The translations under genes and the position numbers were made by a program. Positions 47,130-56,879 of a stretch of DNA of 64,000 bases are shown here, piece after piece (the stretch's first letter is position 1; each line of letters starts with the position of its first letter). Below the pieces are notes generated by a model that was given only the letters and a program-made list of their open reading frames with translations, did no database searches and was not told the origin of the DNA. The DNA is taken from NCBI RefSeq assembly GCF_000310145.2, contig NZ_AMXA01000001.1:369222-433221 (forward strand), written 5' to 3'. The DNA is from Thauera sp. 28 (GTDB taxonomy: Bacteria > Pseudomonadota > Gammaproteobacteria > Burkholderiales > Rhodocyclaceae).

Positions 47130-50100
47130 TCAGCGCGTCCACGCCGCCAGCCAGTCCTGCAGGCGAGCATCGATCATCCAGTCCCTGCGCACCTCGGCCT
47201 GGAGCGCCCGGCCAAGCGCTTCCCGTTCCGCGCCGTCTGCCACAAGGCGTCGTATCGCGGCGACCCACTGCTGGGTGGTGTTTGCAACCCGGACGACCGG
47301 AAGTCTGCCCTGGTAGGGCAGGAGGTTGCTGCAAACCACGGCGTAGCCCAGCGCGCCGTATTCGAGCAGCTTGAGGTTGCTCTTCGCTTCGTTGAATGCG
47401 TTGGCCGCAAGAGGCGCGATTGCAACGTCGAGGCCGAGCGAAGCGAGCGCCTCAGGGTAATCCTTTACCGCGACCGGAGGGTGGAACTCGCGGACATAGG
47501 GCTTGAGCAGGTTTGGGCAGTAGCCGAGGAAGATCCAGTCGACTTCGGCGGCAAGAGCTTTCACGACGTCCTCGATCAGGTTGAGATCGCCGCCGTGGCT
47601 GTTGCTGCCGGCCCAGCCGACTCTTGGCCGAGCCCCTTCCCTGCGCTTGGCTTGCACGGCCCCCCAGACGGCGTTATCGAGCAGGTTCGGCGCAACCACG
47701 GTCTCTTGGGCGTAGCGACCAAAGGCTGCTGCGAGTGGTGCGGTTGACACGACGAGCCGGTCGCACAGACGGATTGCGCGGGCGAGGCGTGCCTCGATGT
47801 CGGCGGGGAACTCCCTAGCGTTGTCATTCTCGCGCGGAATGCGTGTCAGCAGGTCGTCCAGTTCGTAGACGATCAGGCTTTTCGCGTGACGTCGGTACGA
47901 CTGCAGCCATTCCAGCCCAAGGTCGCTGAAGATGCGTTGGGTGACCAGCGTGTCGGGGGCGAGTGCCGCCAAGTCCCAGGGGCCAAGGAAGCGTGTGCCG
48001 GCTGCGCCCTGGACCAGGGTAGACCGGGTCAATGCACGCAAGGGCGTGAGGATGCGCATCTCCCCGCAACCTGTGGTGTCGGCGGGCTGAGCATAGATAC
48101 GTGGTACTGGATGCCACGGCAGCGGGTCGCGCGCGAGCGCAGCGTCGGTCTGGAGCCGTGGTCGATTGAGGTGGCGGGTGAGTTGTTGGTTGAAGTACGG
48201 GTCTGCCGGCAACTCGCCAAGCCAATCGTCCAGCAGCGCGGCATCGGCTGCTCGTGGAGGACGGAACGAAGGGCGCGGCACAGTACTGACCGAAATGACG
48301 GTTGAGAACGGCGTCCACAGGTTGCGCCGCCCGCTGCGGGCAAGTCTAAGGCAAAGGTCGATGTCGGCGTGCACGTCCGGGTAGCGACCGGCTGCGAAAC
48401 CGCCGATGTCGATAAGCAGATCGCGGCGAATCATCAGGCATCGCATGGTGATGGCCGAGCAGTTCTGCTCGAGTTGCAGTTCGGCACCGTTGCCGGTGTG
48501 GGCAGCGGAAACCCCCTGGAAGGGCGAAGCGGCGACGCCCATTTGTCCGAGTCGGATCAAACCATCGCACAGCGATCCGTCGGTAGCCAGGACGCGACCG
48601 CCGACTGCGCCGATCTCCGGGCGCAGGGCATGACGGGTCAGACCGTCGAGCCATTCGGCGTCAAGCGGAATGAGGCCCTCGCCGAGAAACAGGATCAGGT
48701 CGGCATCTGCTGCGGTCCACAGTGCGTTGGCTATGGCGGCGGGCGAGTCGCTTGCCACCTCGACGACCCGGATGCTTGGAGACCCCAGCGCAGCCAGTTC
48801 ATCGAGGCATCGACGTACCTCGGGCTGCGCCGACGGGGCCAGGGGCAGCATGATGTCTGCAGGTGCACTCGAGGCATGGCTCAGGATGCCCTCGATCGAG
48901 CGCAGAATGCTGGCCCGGTCCGTTACGGTGGGGATCACTACGGTGACTCGAACGGGATGCGCGTCGTGCTCGTAGCGGATACGAACGCTGTCTTCGAACA
49001 GGCCGTGTTCGATGTGTGCCTTCAGACCGAGCCGTTGCAGGTGCTGCTGGAGCAACTCCGCACGAAAGCCCAGTGGTATCGACTGATCGGGCAGCAGGCG
49101 CTCGAGGGCAACGTTCGCGATGTGCTCGATGCCCCGGCCGTCGTCGCGCTCGAGCGCGCGCAGCATGGCGGCGAGCGCCAGCGCGTCGGTTGGCGAGTCG
49201 CCAATGTCGTCGAGGGCCGCCAGCATCAGCGTCCGGCGACCGATAACGGCGCCACCTACCGTCAGGGTTGAGCGTAGCCAGTCCGGATTGCAGCCGGGGG
49301 CCAGCCATGTCCGTACGGGGCCGTCAGCGCCATGCCGTCCGTCTCCATCGGTGAACACGAGCGTCGCGTCCGGGGCTGCGATGAGTCTTTGCGCTACGAA
49401 CAGCAGGGCATCTTCCGTGAGTGTGTCGCCGCCGTTCAACAGGGTGACCCAGTCCTCCTGAGCTGTATCGATGATGCCTCGCGCGACGGCTGCCGCCGCC
49501 TCCTGGGGAAGCGTGTGCCAATCGAGTCGATCGGAGCCGATTTGCGGCGCCGGATGGCGGGAGAGCACGTCGAGATGCCAGTGCTCGTAGAGTTGTGCTG
49601 CGATGGCGTTGAGCGATCTCTGCAGCGCTTCGTCTGAGCAGCGCGTTGCATCGAGCACGACCCGAATCGGTGGCGGCGTAACCGAGGCCAAGTGCAGGTC
49701 ATGCAGGCGCGCAGCCGGCTTGCCGATTTTCAGACCGGCCTTCCATTTCGCGTAGGCTTCACGCGGGACGAATCCTTGGTGATCGAGCGCGTCTACCAAG
49801 GGCGGTGACTTGAGGCTGTCGGTGGCAAGCGCTGAGGCCAGCGCCCGCCGCGTTGCCTCGAGGTAGCCGCGACCGAAGCGCTGATCGGGTTCGAGGTGGT
49901 TACCCTCGGCCCATTCGTTCCAGGCGTTGATGAACACGAGCTGCTGGCTTTCGGGGCGTGCCGCGACGCTGCGCAAGGTCTCGGTCAGCCAGTGCTCATA
50001 GGCCTCGGGCGAACTGTCGGCGATGATGAAGGCGTTCTTCCTGCGGCGGGCAGAGTTGTCCCATGACGGCGTGACGCCGGGGAAGCGCAGATGCGGAACC

Positions 50101-50870
50101 TCGGGCCGGGCGAGTTCGGTTTCGACCAGATCGCGGTAATCGACGACGAAGTGGCCATCCGGCAGCACGACGCTCGGGTTGTCGTCAGTAATTGCCATCC
50201 AGTCTGGCTGGAAATCGACCGAAGCGTCGAATCCGAGCGCGTGAGGGTTGTCGCGCTCGTTGAAGAAGTTCTCCACCCGGCAGACGAAGAGTTCGCCGAT
50301 GCCGGCCTTGCGCGCTTCATTGCGCCAGATGGAAAGCGTGCGCTGCGGGTCGGGTAGGTGGCGGGCACGGTAGATCAGGATCAGCGGCTTGCCGTCTATC
50401 CGGATGTAGCGCGGATCTCTGAACGCCGTGATCAGGTAGCGGATGTGTTCGCGGTCGTCATCATCGTTGTAGTTCTGCCCGATCAGGACCTCCTGTTCCG
50501 CGCCATCCCAGCGCCGCGTCCAGTTCTCGTTCGCCCAGCACAGGCAGAACGGGAAGTCCGGTTCGCCCGACGCGAGGATTTCCTCGAATGGGCGTTCCAG
50601 CAGGCGTTTGCCGTTGAACCAGTAGTGGTAGTAGCAAAACCCGTGGATACCATGCTCGCGCGCGAGTTCCGCCTGAGCTGCGCGCGCTTCGGGCAGGCGC
50701 AGGTCGTAGAACCCGAGATCTGCAGGCAACTGCGGTTGATGATGGCCCGGAAAACGCGGGACGGCCTTGGTGACATTCGTCCACTCGGTGAAGCCCTTGC
50801 CCCACCAGGCATCGTTCTCTGGAATGGGGTGGAACTGAGGGAGGTGGAAAGCGATGAGTTTGGGGGGCAT
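47130..50870 (-). CDS. GH99/WbsX-like plus glycosyltransferase multidomain protein
   Basis: 1246 residues from the ATG at 50870, where homology starts (PPKLIAFHLPQFHPIPENDA). Domain 1, about 1-370, is WbsX/GH99-like: WWGKGFTEWTNVTKA, HGIHGFCYYHYWFNGKRLLE, FCLCWANENWTRRWDG, FINAWNEWAEGNHLEPD. Domain 2, about 400-880, holds one or two degenerate GT2-type folds (VRVTVVIPTVTDRASILRSI, DADLILFLGEGLIPLD). Domain 3, about 930-1246, is a GT1/GT4-like transferase (SLIVYELDDLLTRIPREN, PRVGWAGSNSHGGDLNLIED, NEAKSNLKLLEYGALGYAVV). It probably builds or trims several linkages of the flagellin glycan. Last gene of the leftward operon, 141 bp after the previous one. Confidence 0.8.
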   Translation of the reverse strand: MPPKLIAFHLPQFHPIPENDAWWGKGFTEWTNVTKAVPRFPGHHQPQLPADLGFYDLRLPEARAAQAELAREHGIHGFCYYHYWFNGKRLLERPFEEILASGEPDFPFCLCWANENWTRRWDGAEQEVLIGQNYNDDDDREHIRYLITAFRDPRYIRIDGKPLILIYRARHLPDPQRTLSIWRNEARKAGIGELFVCRVENFFNERDNPHALGFDASVDFQPDWMAITDDNPSVVLPDGHFVVDYRDLVETELARPEVPHLRFPGVTPSWDNSARRRKNAFIIADSSPEAYEHWLTETLRSVAARPESQQLVFINAWNEWAEGNHLEPDQRFGRGYLEATRRALASALATDSLKSPPLVDALDHQGFVPREAYAKWKAGLKIGKPAARLHDLHLASVTPPPIRVVLDATRCSDEALQRSLNAIAAQLYEHWHLDVLSRHPAPQIGSDRLDWHTLPQEAAAAVARGIIDTAQEDWVTLLNGGDTLTEDALLFVAQRLIAAPDATLVFTDGDGRHGADGPVRTWLAPGCNPDWLRSTLTVGGAVIGRRTLMLAALDDIGDSPTDALALAAMLRALERDDGRGIEHIANVALERLLPDQSIPLGFRAELLQQHLQRLGLKAHIEHGLFEDSVRIRYEHDAHPVRVTVVIPTVTDRASILRSIEGILSHASSAPADIMLPLAPSAQPEVRRCLDELAALGSPSIRVVEVASDSPAAIANALWTAADADLILFLGEGLIPLDAEWLDGLTRHALRPEIGAVGGRVLATDGSLCDGLIRLGQMGVAASPFQGVSAAHTGNGAELQLEQNCSAITMRCLMIRRDLLIDIGGFAAGRYPDVHADIDLCLRLARSGRRNLWTPFSTVISVSTVPRPSFRPPRAADAALLDDWLGELPADPYFNQQLTRHLNRPRLQTDAALARDPLPWHPVPRIYAQPADTTGCGEMRILTPLRALTRSTLVQGAAGTRFLGPWDLAALAPDTLVTQRIFSDLGLEWLQSYRRHAKSLIVYELDDLLTRIPRENDNAREFPADIEARLARAIRLCDRLVVSTAPLAAAFGRYAQETVVAPNLLDNAVWGAVQAKRREGARPRVGWAGSNSHGGDLNLIEDVVKALAAEVDWIFLGYCPNLLKPYVREFHPPVAVKDYPEALASLGLDVAIAPLAANAFNEAKSNLKLLEYGALGYAVVCSNLLPYQGRLPVVRVANTTQQWVAAIRRLVADGAEREALGRALQAEVRRDWMIDARLQDWLAAWTR

Positions 50871-51011
50871 GGAGTCGATTTTTCGGAGAACAGTCCTGAT
50901 TGCAGTTCTTGGCGGACGAGATAGTCCAGACGGCGAACTACAGTCAACTTGCCTGAGCAATCCGATCTGCGGACTGATCAGGCGCGTGATTCGCAAATAC
51001 ACTCCATTGCG

Positions 51012-54000
51012 TCAAGCGAGCCCGCTGCGGAGCCACACCTCCTCAAACCGCTTGGTAACCCATCGATAGAGCTTCTGATCATCTGCAGTCATGAGCTGCA
51101 GTTTCTCAATCAGGGGCGGTTCGATATCGTCAGCAAATTTCCTGGTTGCGGTCTTGTTTTTGAATGGTAGGGTAAGCTGAGGCAGGTTGAGGCGTTTCGA
51201 AAGCAATGAACAGAACTCCGGAAGTTGCTCTATTGCAGCAAAAAGGAAGTACTCATTTTCAAGGGTCGTTCTCGCTTGTTCGAAGTCGCCTTCGCCGCAG
51301 AGATACCAACATTGATTGTTCCCTTGGGCCTTTGATTCGCCCATGTAGTCGATGTACTCGGATAAAGACATTGATCCGAGAGTGTCTCGCAGTGGGTGGT
51401 CTTGCTTGCCCCGGATGTAATAGTAAGCAGACAGCGCCCTGTCTACTGGCTCGCGAACCAATGTAATGATATTGCGATCGGAGATATCCCGCATCTTGAA
51501 TTGCGGAAGCAATAGATGTCCACCGAGCACGGTCAGACGATGAAGAAGCTCTTCAGACAGGCCATCGTATAGAGCCAGATCGCCCTTGCCCCCACGCTCG
51601 AAACGCAGGCAGTTCTGCTTTCCGAAGGCGGACTCTAATGCCGAAAAAAACGATACTCCAGCGGTCTTCGGGACGTGAACGAACAATAGCTTGGCGTAGC
51701 TACTTGCAGCTGTGTTTGTAGCAGATGCCATGCTTGCTTGCACAGGATTACGTAGCGCACTTTCTGGGTGCGCTGGCACTGCGGTGTCTTGGCGCGAAAG
51801 TTCAGCAATTCTGGCGCGTAGGCTGCCGTTCTCCGTGTTCAGCGCGGCGAGTTGCTGGCGAAGGGACTCGCACTGATCGATGGCTCGCTTCTGCTCGGGC
51901 AAGGGGGTACGCAGGTCGGATAGTAAACGCGCCCAGGCGATCGGTCCGAGCGCCGGAGCCTTGCCCAGGATGTCGCGTACCAGCCCGTAGTCGTCGTTGC
52001 TTACCGAGCCAGAGCGCAGGATCGGGCTGAGCGTGGCGAGTGCATCTTCAAAGCGTTGTTCGATACCTTGTGTCAGAGCCAGGTTGCGCCTGGCTGAAAC
52101 GGACTTCGGGTCGCGCTCCAGTGCCATGCCGAAAAGCGATATAGCGGTCTCTGCATCGCTCTGGCGAACGGCGATGCAGCCCAGATCATGGTAAGCATCG
52201 GCAAGCGGCGTCCCTGCAAGTACCAATGCGCTCAGGATGTCGGTGGCCTCAGCGAGTTTGTCGCTGGCGATGAGGGCACGTGCGACCTCCAGTTGCCGGC
52301 GATCTTCTGCGAGTGCAGGTGCCTGCAAGTCGGGGAGCGCTTCCGGCTCGTTCGATAGGGCTTGAGTGGGCAGTTCGCTTGCGGCGGCACCCTTCGAGGC
52401 GACACCGGGGGCAGGTGTTACCTCGGTGGTCAGCATGTCCTGAGCGGCAGAGAGGGCGCTTGCAGCAGCAGCGCGCAGCGTCTCCAGGGCGAAGTCTCGG
52501 CTGGAGAGTTCGGCGCGCAGCGTTGCAGCCTCATAGCGCAGGTCGGCGAGCAAGCGTGCCCAGGCGACTGCGGACAGCTCGGAGGCCGCACCGAGGATGC
52601 CACGAACAAGAGTCAGCGCCCCTGTGTCGTGCGGATGCTTGCGCAGGAAGGGGCTAAGCGTACTCAATGCGCCCTCGAAGTTGCCCCCTTCGGCTTGCAA
52701 GGTCGCCGTGCCCAGCACTGCACGAGCGCTGTCGGGCGCACGTTCGGTTGCCGCCTGCATCAACTCGAGTGCAGCGTCGCGCTCGCCCTGAGCGAGCGCG
52801 ATCTCGGCGAGGTCGGCATAGACTTCCCAAACTGGCGTTCCCTCCGTAGCGAGGGCGATCAACGCCTCCGCACCGTCCACGCGGTGTCCGGCAGCCAGCA
52901 GCTCGGCCGCTGCCTCGTAGCGCGGGTAGTCGTCCGATCGAAGTGGTGCCGGTGCACATTCGGCAGTGGGGGCAAGAGCCGTCTCCACAAGCCTGAGCAC
53001 GGTCGCGGCCAGCGGCTCCGCGGGTGTGGCCGCGGTATGGTGGGCGCGCGCAGCAAGACGGCGGTTGAGCGGCAGCGTCGGATCGATATGCCATTCCGTC
53101 GTCCCCGGCTTGCGGTGCGGAACCAGCGGGTGCGGATCGTGTGCGAAGCCGAGAGAGTGAGAGCCGTGTGCCAGCTTTTGCCATGAGCTTGCGATAAGCT
53201 CGCGGACCTCAGCGCGAGCCTGGCTCTGCCCGGCATGAATGCGGAAGCGGCTGAGCGGGCGGGCGATATAGACGGCGTCGCCTTGCGAGAGCAGGTTGTG
53301 CCAAGCAGCGATGTCGCCAACCACGCGGATGTCGTCATGGCCGTCGAAGGCGGCATAGTGCGGTCGAATCCAGGCGATATCCGCACGGCGGAACATCACC
53401 GTGCTGGGTTCGCCGATGAAGTTGCTCTGGAGCGCAATTACCGCACCTGCCAGGGCCTCGCCACGGAACACGCAGTCTTGCTCGGCGAGCGCCTCCGTGT
53501 GGTGATCGTCGGAGAGTGCCTTGCCATCGCCGTCGATGCGTTGGCGGCGCGAGAAGACCAGTGTGGCCTGCGGATCGCTGCGGAATGCCTCCACCATGCG
53601 CTCGACGCAGTCGGGTTCGAGCACATCGTCGTCGCACAGGAATTTGATGAAGTCGCCGCGCGCTCGTTCGATGCACTGGATGAAATTCGCTCGCCCGCCC
53701 AGGGTGGCTGGGTTCCTGATCCACTCGATGCGATCGGCCGTGGCAAGGCGGCTGGCGATCTGGCGAAGGAGATCGTTGCCACTGTCGTCGCTGACCAGGA
53801 TCTGGAGGCGGGGATAAGTCTGTGCCAGCGCGCTCTCCAGGCAGGCAGCAAAGTGCCCGGGCTTGAACGCGGGGATCGCGATCGTGACCAGCGGCAGCTC
53901 TCCTTCAACCATGCGGCGGTCCGCGGTGTGCAGCACCAGCGTGTCCGCATGAGGGGTTGCGGTGGTGAAGCCTGCATAGCGGGCACGTTCGATCAATACG

Positions 54001-54950
54001 TGGGCCTGCGCGCCGACCGCGGCGATGCGTAACTCGCCGCCCGGGCGCAGACTGCGGCGAAATGCCCGCATCAACCGGAGCTGCTCGCCGACTGGTCTGG
54101 CAACCAACGTGCCGTCGTCCTCGATGGCGGCGAGCGCAGGCAGTTGGTCGGGCAGGGCGGTGTCTTCATGCCCCTCTGTTTCTGCTTCAGTGGGGCCGAC
54201 AGTCACCGCATCGTCCGCCCCCGCGGTCGAGATCGGGCGCGACGCGATGCGGGAGAAGATGAAGGCGTGGTTCTCGAAGCGCGCGAGATCCAGCACCTGC
54301 CCCCAATCGCGATGGAAGGTCTGTTCGAAGCCGAGCTCGGCCATTCTTGCGATCAGGTCGTTGTTGGTGATTCCCCACTGCCAGATGTGGTGGACGTCGC
54401 GCCAGTTGCGATCGTGCGCAGGGTGCTTTTCGTCGAGCTTGCGGAAGAGGTCGGCATAGGTCGGGTGGTTGCGGTCGTGCGGGACGTTGCTGAAGTACGC
54501 ATCCTCTCCAAGATCGAGCAGCCGGATCGACTGCTCGCCGGTGTATTGCTGGTTGAAGATCACCACGTGTGACGCACGCGAGGCGTACATGCGCAGGATT
54601 TCGCCCCAGTCGGGGCTGACCTGATGGAGCAGGGTGTCGAAGAGGAACACGACGTCAAAGTGCGGTAGCTTGGCGAAGACCTCGCGATCACCGAAGTTGC
54701 CCTGGACATAGGCCAGTAGCGGTTCGTCGGCAAGCGCACTGAGGAAGTTGCGGGTCGGATGAGTGTCGACTTCGGTTCCGCCCACGCAGCCCGGTTGCGC
54801 GAGTGCGTGAAAGGCGTACACACCATGCACGGCCCACAGCCCCCCAAGGTCTGCGAAGCGCCATGGGCCCTCGATGCCGCGGGCAACGCGCTCGATCAAC
54901 TCGAGCTTGCCGGGATGGGGCGGGTTGACCGGTTCAGTGGCACTGCTCAT
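51012..54950 (-). CDS. Methyltransferase-GT2-TPR-sulfotransferase fusion protein
   Basis: 1312 residues. Residues 1-235: class-I methyltransferase-like (RFADLGGLWAVHGVYAFHAL, FDVVFLFDTLLHQVSPDWGE). Residues 354-600: GT2 glycosyltransferase (LPLVTIAIPAFKPGHFAACL, ILVSDDSGND, FLCDDDVLEPDCVERMVEAF with the metal-binding DDD at 440-442). Residues ~690-1010: two TPR blocks (DRRQLEVARALIASDKLAEA). Residues 1084-1312: sulfotransferase with the PAPS 5'-phosphate loop LLFVHVPKTAGVSFFSAL and 3'-phosphate region NIITLVREPVDRALSAYYY. It overlaps wbqC by 17 bp. Probably adds a sulfated, methylated sugar unit in one polypeptide. Confidence 0.85.
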   Translation of the reverse strand: MSSATEPVNPPHPGKLELIERVARGIEGPWRFADLGGLWAVHGVYAFHALAQPGCVGGTEVDTHPTRNFLSALADEPLLAYVQGNFGDREVFAKLPHFDVVFLFDTLLHQVSPDWGEILRMYASRASHVVIFNQQYTGEQSIRLLDLGEDAYFSNVPHDRNHPTYADLFRKLDEKHPAHDRNWRDVHHIWQWGITNNDLIARMAELGFEQTFHRDWGQVLDLARFENHAFIFSRIASRPISTAGADDAVTVGPTEAETEGHEDTALPDQLPALAAIEDDGTLVARPVGEQLRLMRAFRRSLRPGGELRIAAVGAQAHVLIERARYAGFTTATPHADTLVLHTADRRMVEGELPLVTIAIPAFKPGHFAACLESALAQTYPRLQILVSDDSGNDLLRQIASRLATADRIEWIRNPATLGGRANFIQCIERARGDFIKFLCDDDVLEPDCVERMVEAFRSDPQATLVFSRRQRIDGDGKALSDDHHTEALAEQDCVFRGEALAGAVIALQSNFIGEPSTVMFRRADIAWIRPHYAAFDGHDDIRVVGDIAAWHNLLSQGDAVYIARPLSRFRIHAGQSQARAEVRELIASSWQKLAHGSHSLGFAHDPHPLVPHRKPGTTEWHIDPTLPLNRRLAARAHHTAATPAEPLAATVLRLVETALAPTAECAPAPLRSDDYPRYEAAAELLAAGHRVDGAEALIALATEGTPVWEVYADLAEIALAQGERDAALELMQAATERAPDSARAVLGTATLQAEGGNFEGALSTLSPFLRKHPHDTGALTLVRGILGAASELSAVAWARLLADLRYEAATLRAELSSRDFALETLRAAAASALSAAQDMLTTEVTPAPGVASKGAAASELPTQALSNEPEALPDLQAPALAEDRRQLEVARALIASDKLAEATDILSALVLAGTPLADAYHDLGCIAVRQSDAETAISLFGMALERDPKSVSARRNLALTQGIEQRFEDALATLSPILRSGSVSNDDYGLVRDILGKAPALGPIAWARLLSDLRTPLPEQKRAIDQCESLRQQLAALNTENGSLRARIAELSRQDTAVPAHPESALRNPVQASMASATNTAASSYAKLLFVHVPKTAGVSFFSALESAFGKQNCLRFERGGKGDLALYDGLSEELLHRLTVLGGHLLLPQFKMRDISDRNIITLVREPVDRALSAYYYIRGKQDHPLRDTLGSMSLSEYIDYMGESKAQGNNQCWYLCGEGDFEQARTTLENEYFLFAAIEQLPEFCSLLSKRLNLPQLTLPFKNKTATRKFADDIEPPLIEKLQLMTADDQKLYRWVTKRFEEVWLRSGLA

Positions 54951-55668
54951 GGCATGGACCTTCGGTTCGGAGGTTGCATAGGTACCTGCCGACTTCCTCC
55001 GCGCTACACCACATCAGCACGTCCAGTATCGACAGGTTGGGTTCGAAGACATAGGGGCGGCAGGCGTAACGCAGGTCGTTCATCTTTGTGAAGCCGAGTT
55101 CGATCCCGGCTGCCGACCACTCCTCAGGGCGAAAGATATCCTGTCCGCCGGGGGGATTCAGATAGGCATCTGCGCCAAGGTGGGCAGCAATGCGCAGCGC
55201 CCATTGTCCTGCGTGCTCGATGTTGTCGAGGGCAAGGTCGAGCGCGGAGCAGCGCTGAGGTGAGAAGGCAATACCGATCCGCTGCGAGACCGCGGCCAAG
55301 CTCGCCAGATTGAGACCGACCAGCGAGTCGGCGTCAGGATGGGAGAATGTTTCGCGCACTAAATCGACGACCTCGCGGAAATACGGTGCATGGCGGCGGT
55401 AGTGCTGCAGCTGGGCGAGCAGTCTGCGCTCGGCCTCGGCAGGCGCGGCAAGGCGTACGGCGGATAGTGCCGTTCCGTGTGGTACTTTCTGCACGGGTAT
55501 GCAGAAGTACTGCCAGCCGCTGGTCGGATGCAGGATGCGATTGCGGTTCATCCAGCTGCGTCGGTTGTACTGCACGACATCAAACGCCACCCAGCGGTCG
55601 ACCTTGGCCATCAGCTCGAAGTAGCCGATGTATGGGAACGGGTAGGGTTGCATGATGCCAAGCTTCAT
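54934..55668 (-). CDS. WbqC-family protein
   Basis: 244 residues from the ATG at 55668, which shares a base with the aminotransferase stop (TGATG). WbqC-like features: GIMQPYPFPYIGYFELMAKV, FDVVQYNRRSWMNRNRILHP, NLASLAAVSQRIGI, YLNPPGGQDIFRPEEWSAAG. These proteins occur in O-antigen and flagellin glycan clusters beside DegT aminotransferases and may acylate or otherwise modify amino sugars; the exact reaction is not established. It overlaps the following large gene by 17 bp. Confidence 0.85.
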   Translation of the reverse strand: MKLGIMQPYPFPYIGYFELMAKVDRWVAFDVVQYNRRSWMNRNRILHPTSGWQYFCIPVQKVPHGTALSAVRLAAPAEAERRLLAQLQHYRRHAPYFREVVDLVRETFSHPDADSLVGLNLASLAAVSQRIGIAFSPQRCSALDLALDNIEHAGQWALRIAAHLGADAYLNPPGGQDIFRPEEWSAAGIELGFTKMNDLRYACRPYVFEPNLSILDVLMWCSAEEVGRYLCNLRTEGPCHEQCH

Positions 55669-56879
55669 CAGCCAGGTACTCCTTCGCGCCTGGCCTGCAG
55701 TCGGCGGCCGATCTCGTCGGCGTGCGCAAGCGCAAGGTCGATGAGCCCGCATATCACCTCGGCGATTCCCTCATCGACGCGCGGCCCCAGCGGAATCTGA
55801 AGACTGCTGCGACACAGCGCGTCCGTGACCGGCAGCAGCGGAGGCCTTGCCTGCGCGGCATACGGTGACAGGTGATGAACACCGGGGTGGAAGTAGCGTC
55901 GAGCAAGGACGTTCTCGGCTCGCAGCAGATCGAGCAGATCGTCGCGCGACAGGCCTGCTGCGGAGTCGACCTCGAGCACCGCATACTGGTAGTTGTGTGC
56001 TTCGCCATTCGGGTAGTCGTAGAGCCTGACCCCCCGCCAGGCGGCGGCGCGTTCGCGGTAGCGCATGAAGATGCGACGGTTGTGATCGCGGTGGGCGTCG
56101 AAGTGTCGTAGCGACAATAAGGCCATGGCTGCCTGGGCCTCGCTCATCTTGCCATTGATGCGCAAGCCAACGTCGGCGAAGCTGTGCGCCTGGTGGAAAT
56201 TGCGGATCGTGCGTGCTCGCGCTGCGATCTCGTCATCATTGGTGGTGAGGCAACCGCCTTCCGCTCCGCTGATGATCTTTGTCGCATGAAACGAGAACGC
56301 TTCGATACGACCCAGTCCGCCAATGAACTGGCCTGCATGGCTGCAACCGAAGGCATGCGCGGCGTCGTAGAAGAGTTGGAGCCCATGTGCATCGCACAGC
56401 GCTGCAAGCCCGCTCGGGTCGCACGCGGTGCCCCAAAGGTGAACCCCTAGCACAGCGCTGGTCTGCGGGCCGATATGGGGGGCGACGGAGGCTGCGGTCA
56501 AGCCGTGCGTATGCGCGTCAACATCCGCAAATACGGGCTCCAGTCCCGCCCATGATAGTGCCTGAACGGTGCCGGGAAACGTGAATGCAGGCACGATCAC
56601 TTGGCCACCGAGCCTCAGCGCGCGTGCTGCGATTGCGAGCGCGATCGTGCCATTGGTGACGCAGATTGCGTGCCGTACCCCGAGGGCATTCTTCACCGCC
56701 TCTTCCAGTTCTGCTACGAGAGGGCCGTGGTTCGTGTAGTGGCCGCGCGCGAAGATGCCGTTGAACGCGGCTTTGAACTCGTCCCAAGGGGGCAGGTTTA
56801 CCTGGCCGACGGGGATCTCCTCCGCGAAGCTTGGGGGGCTGCCGAAGAGCGCCAGTTGCTCGAGAGTCTCTTTTCTCAT
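55668..56879 (-). CDS. DegT/DnrJ/EryC1 aminotransferase (copy 1)
   Basis: 403 residues from the ATG at 56879, overlapping the upstream aminotransferase by 4 bp. PLP lysine K201 in AFSFHATKIISGAEGGCL, family motifs VTNGTIALAIAARALRLGG, VIVPAFTFPGTVQALSWAG, LFYDAAHAFGCSH. Such enzymes transaminate keto sugars at C-3 or C-4. The N-terminal ~20 residues (LALFGSPPSFAEEIPVGQVN) are nearly shared with copy 2, so they arose by duplication. No nucleotide-sugar dehydratase is found in the window, so the keto-sugar precursor must come from elsewhere. Confidence 0.9.
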   Translation of the reverse strand: MRKETLEQLALFGSPPSFAEEIPVGQVNLPPWDEFKAAFNGIFARGHYTNHGPLVAELEEAVKNALGVRHAICVTNGTIALAIAARALRLGGQVIVPAFTFPGTVQALSWAGLEPVFADVDAHTHGLTAASVAPHIGPQTSAVLGVHLWGTACDPSGLAALCDAHGLQLFYDAAHAFGCSHAGQFIGGLGRIEAFSFHATKIISGAEGGCLTTNDDEIAARARTIRNFHQAHSFADVGLRINGKMSEAQAAMALLSLRHFDAHRDHNRRIFMRYRERAAAWRGVRLYDYPNGEAHNYQYAVLEVDSAAGLSRDDLLDLLRAENVLARRYFHPGVHHLSPYAAQARPPLLPVTDALCRSSLQIPLGPRVDEGIAEVICGLIDLALAHADEIGRRLQARREGVPG

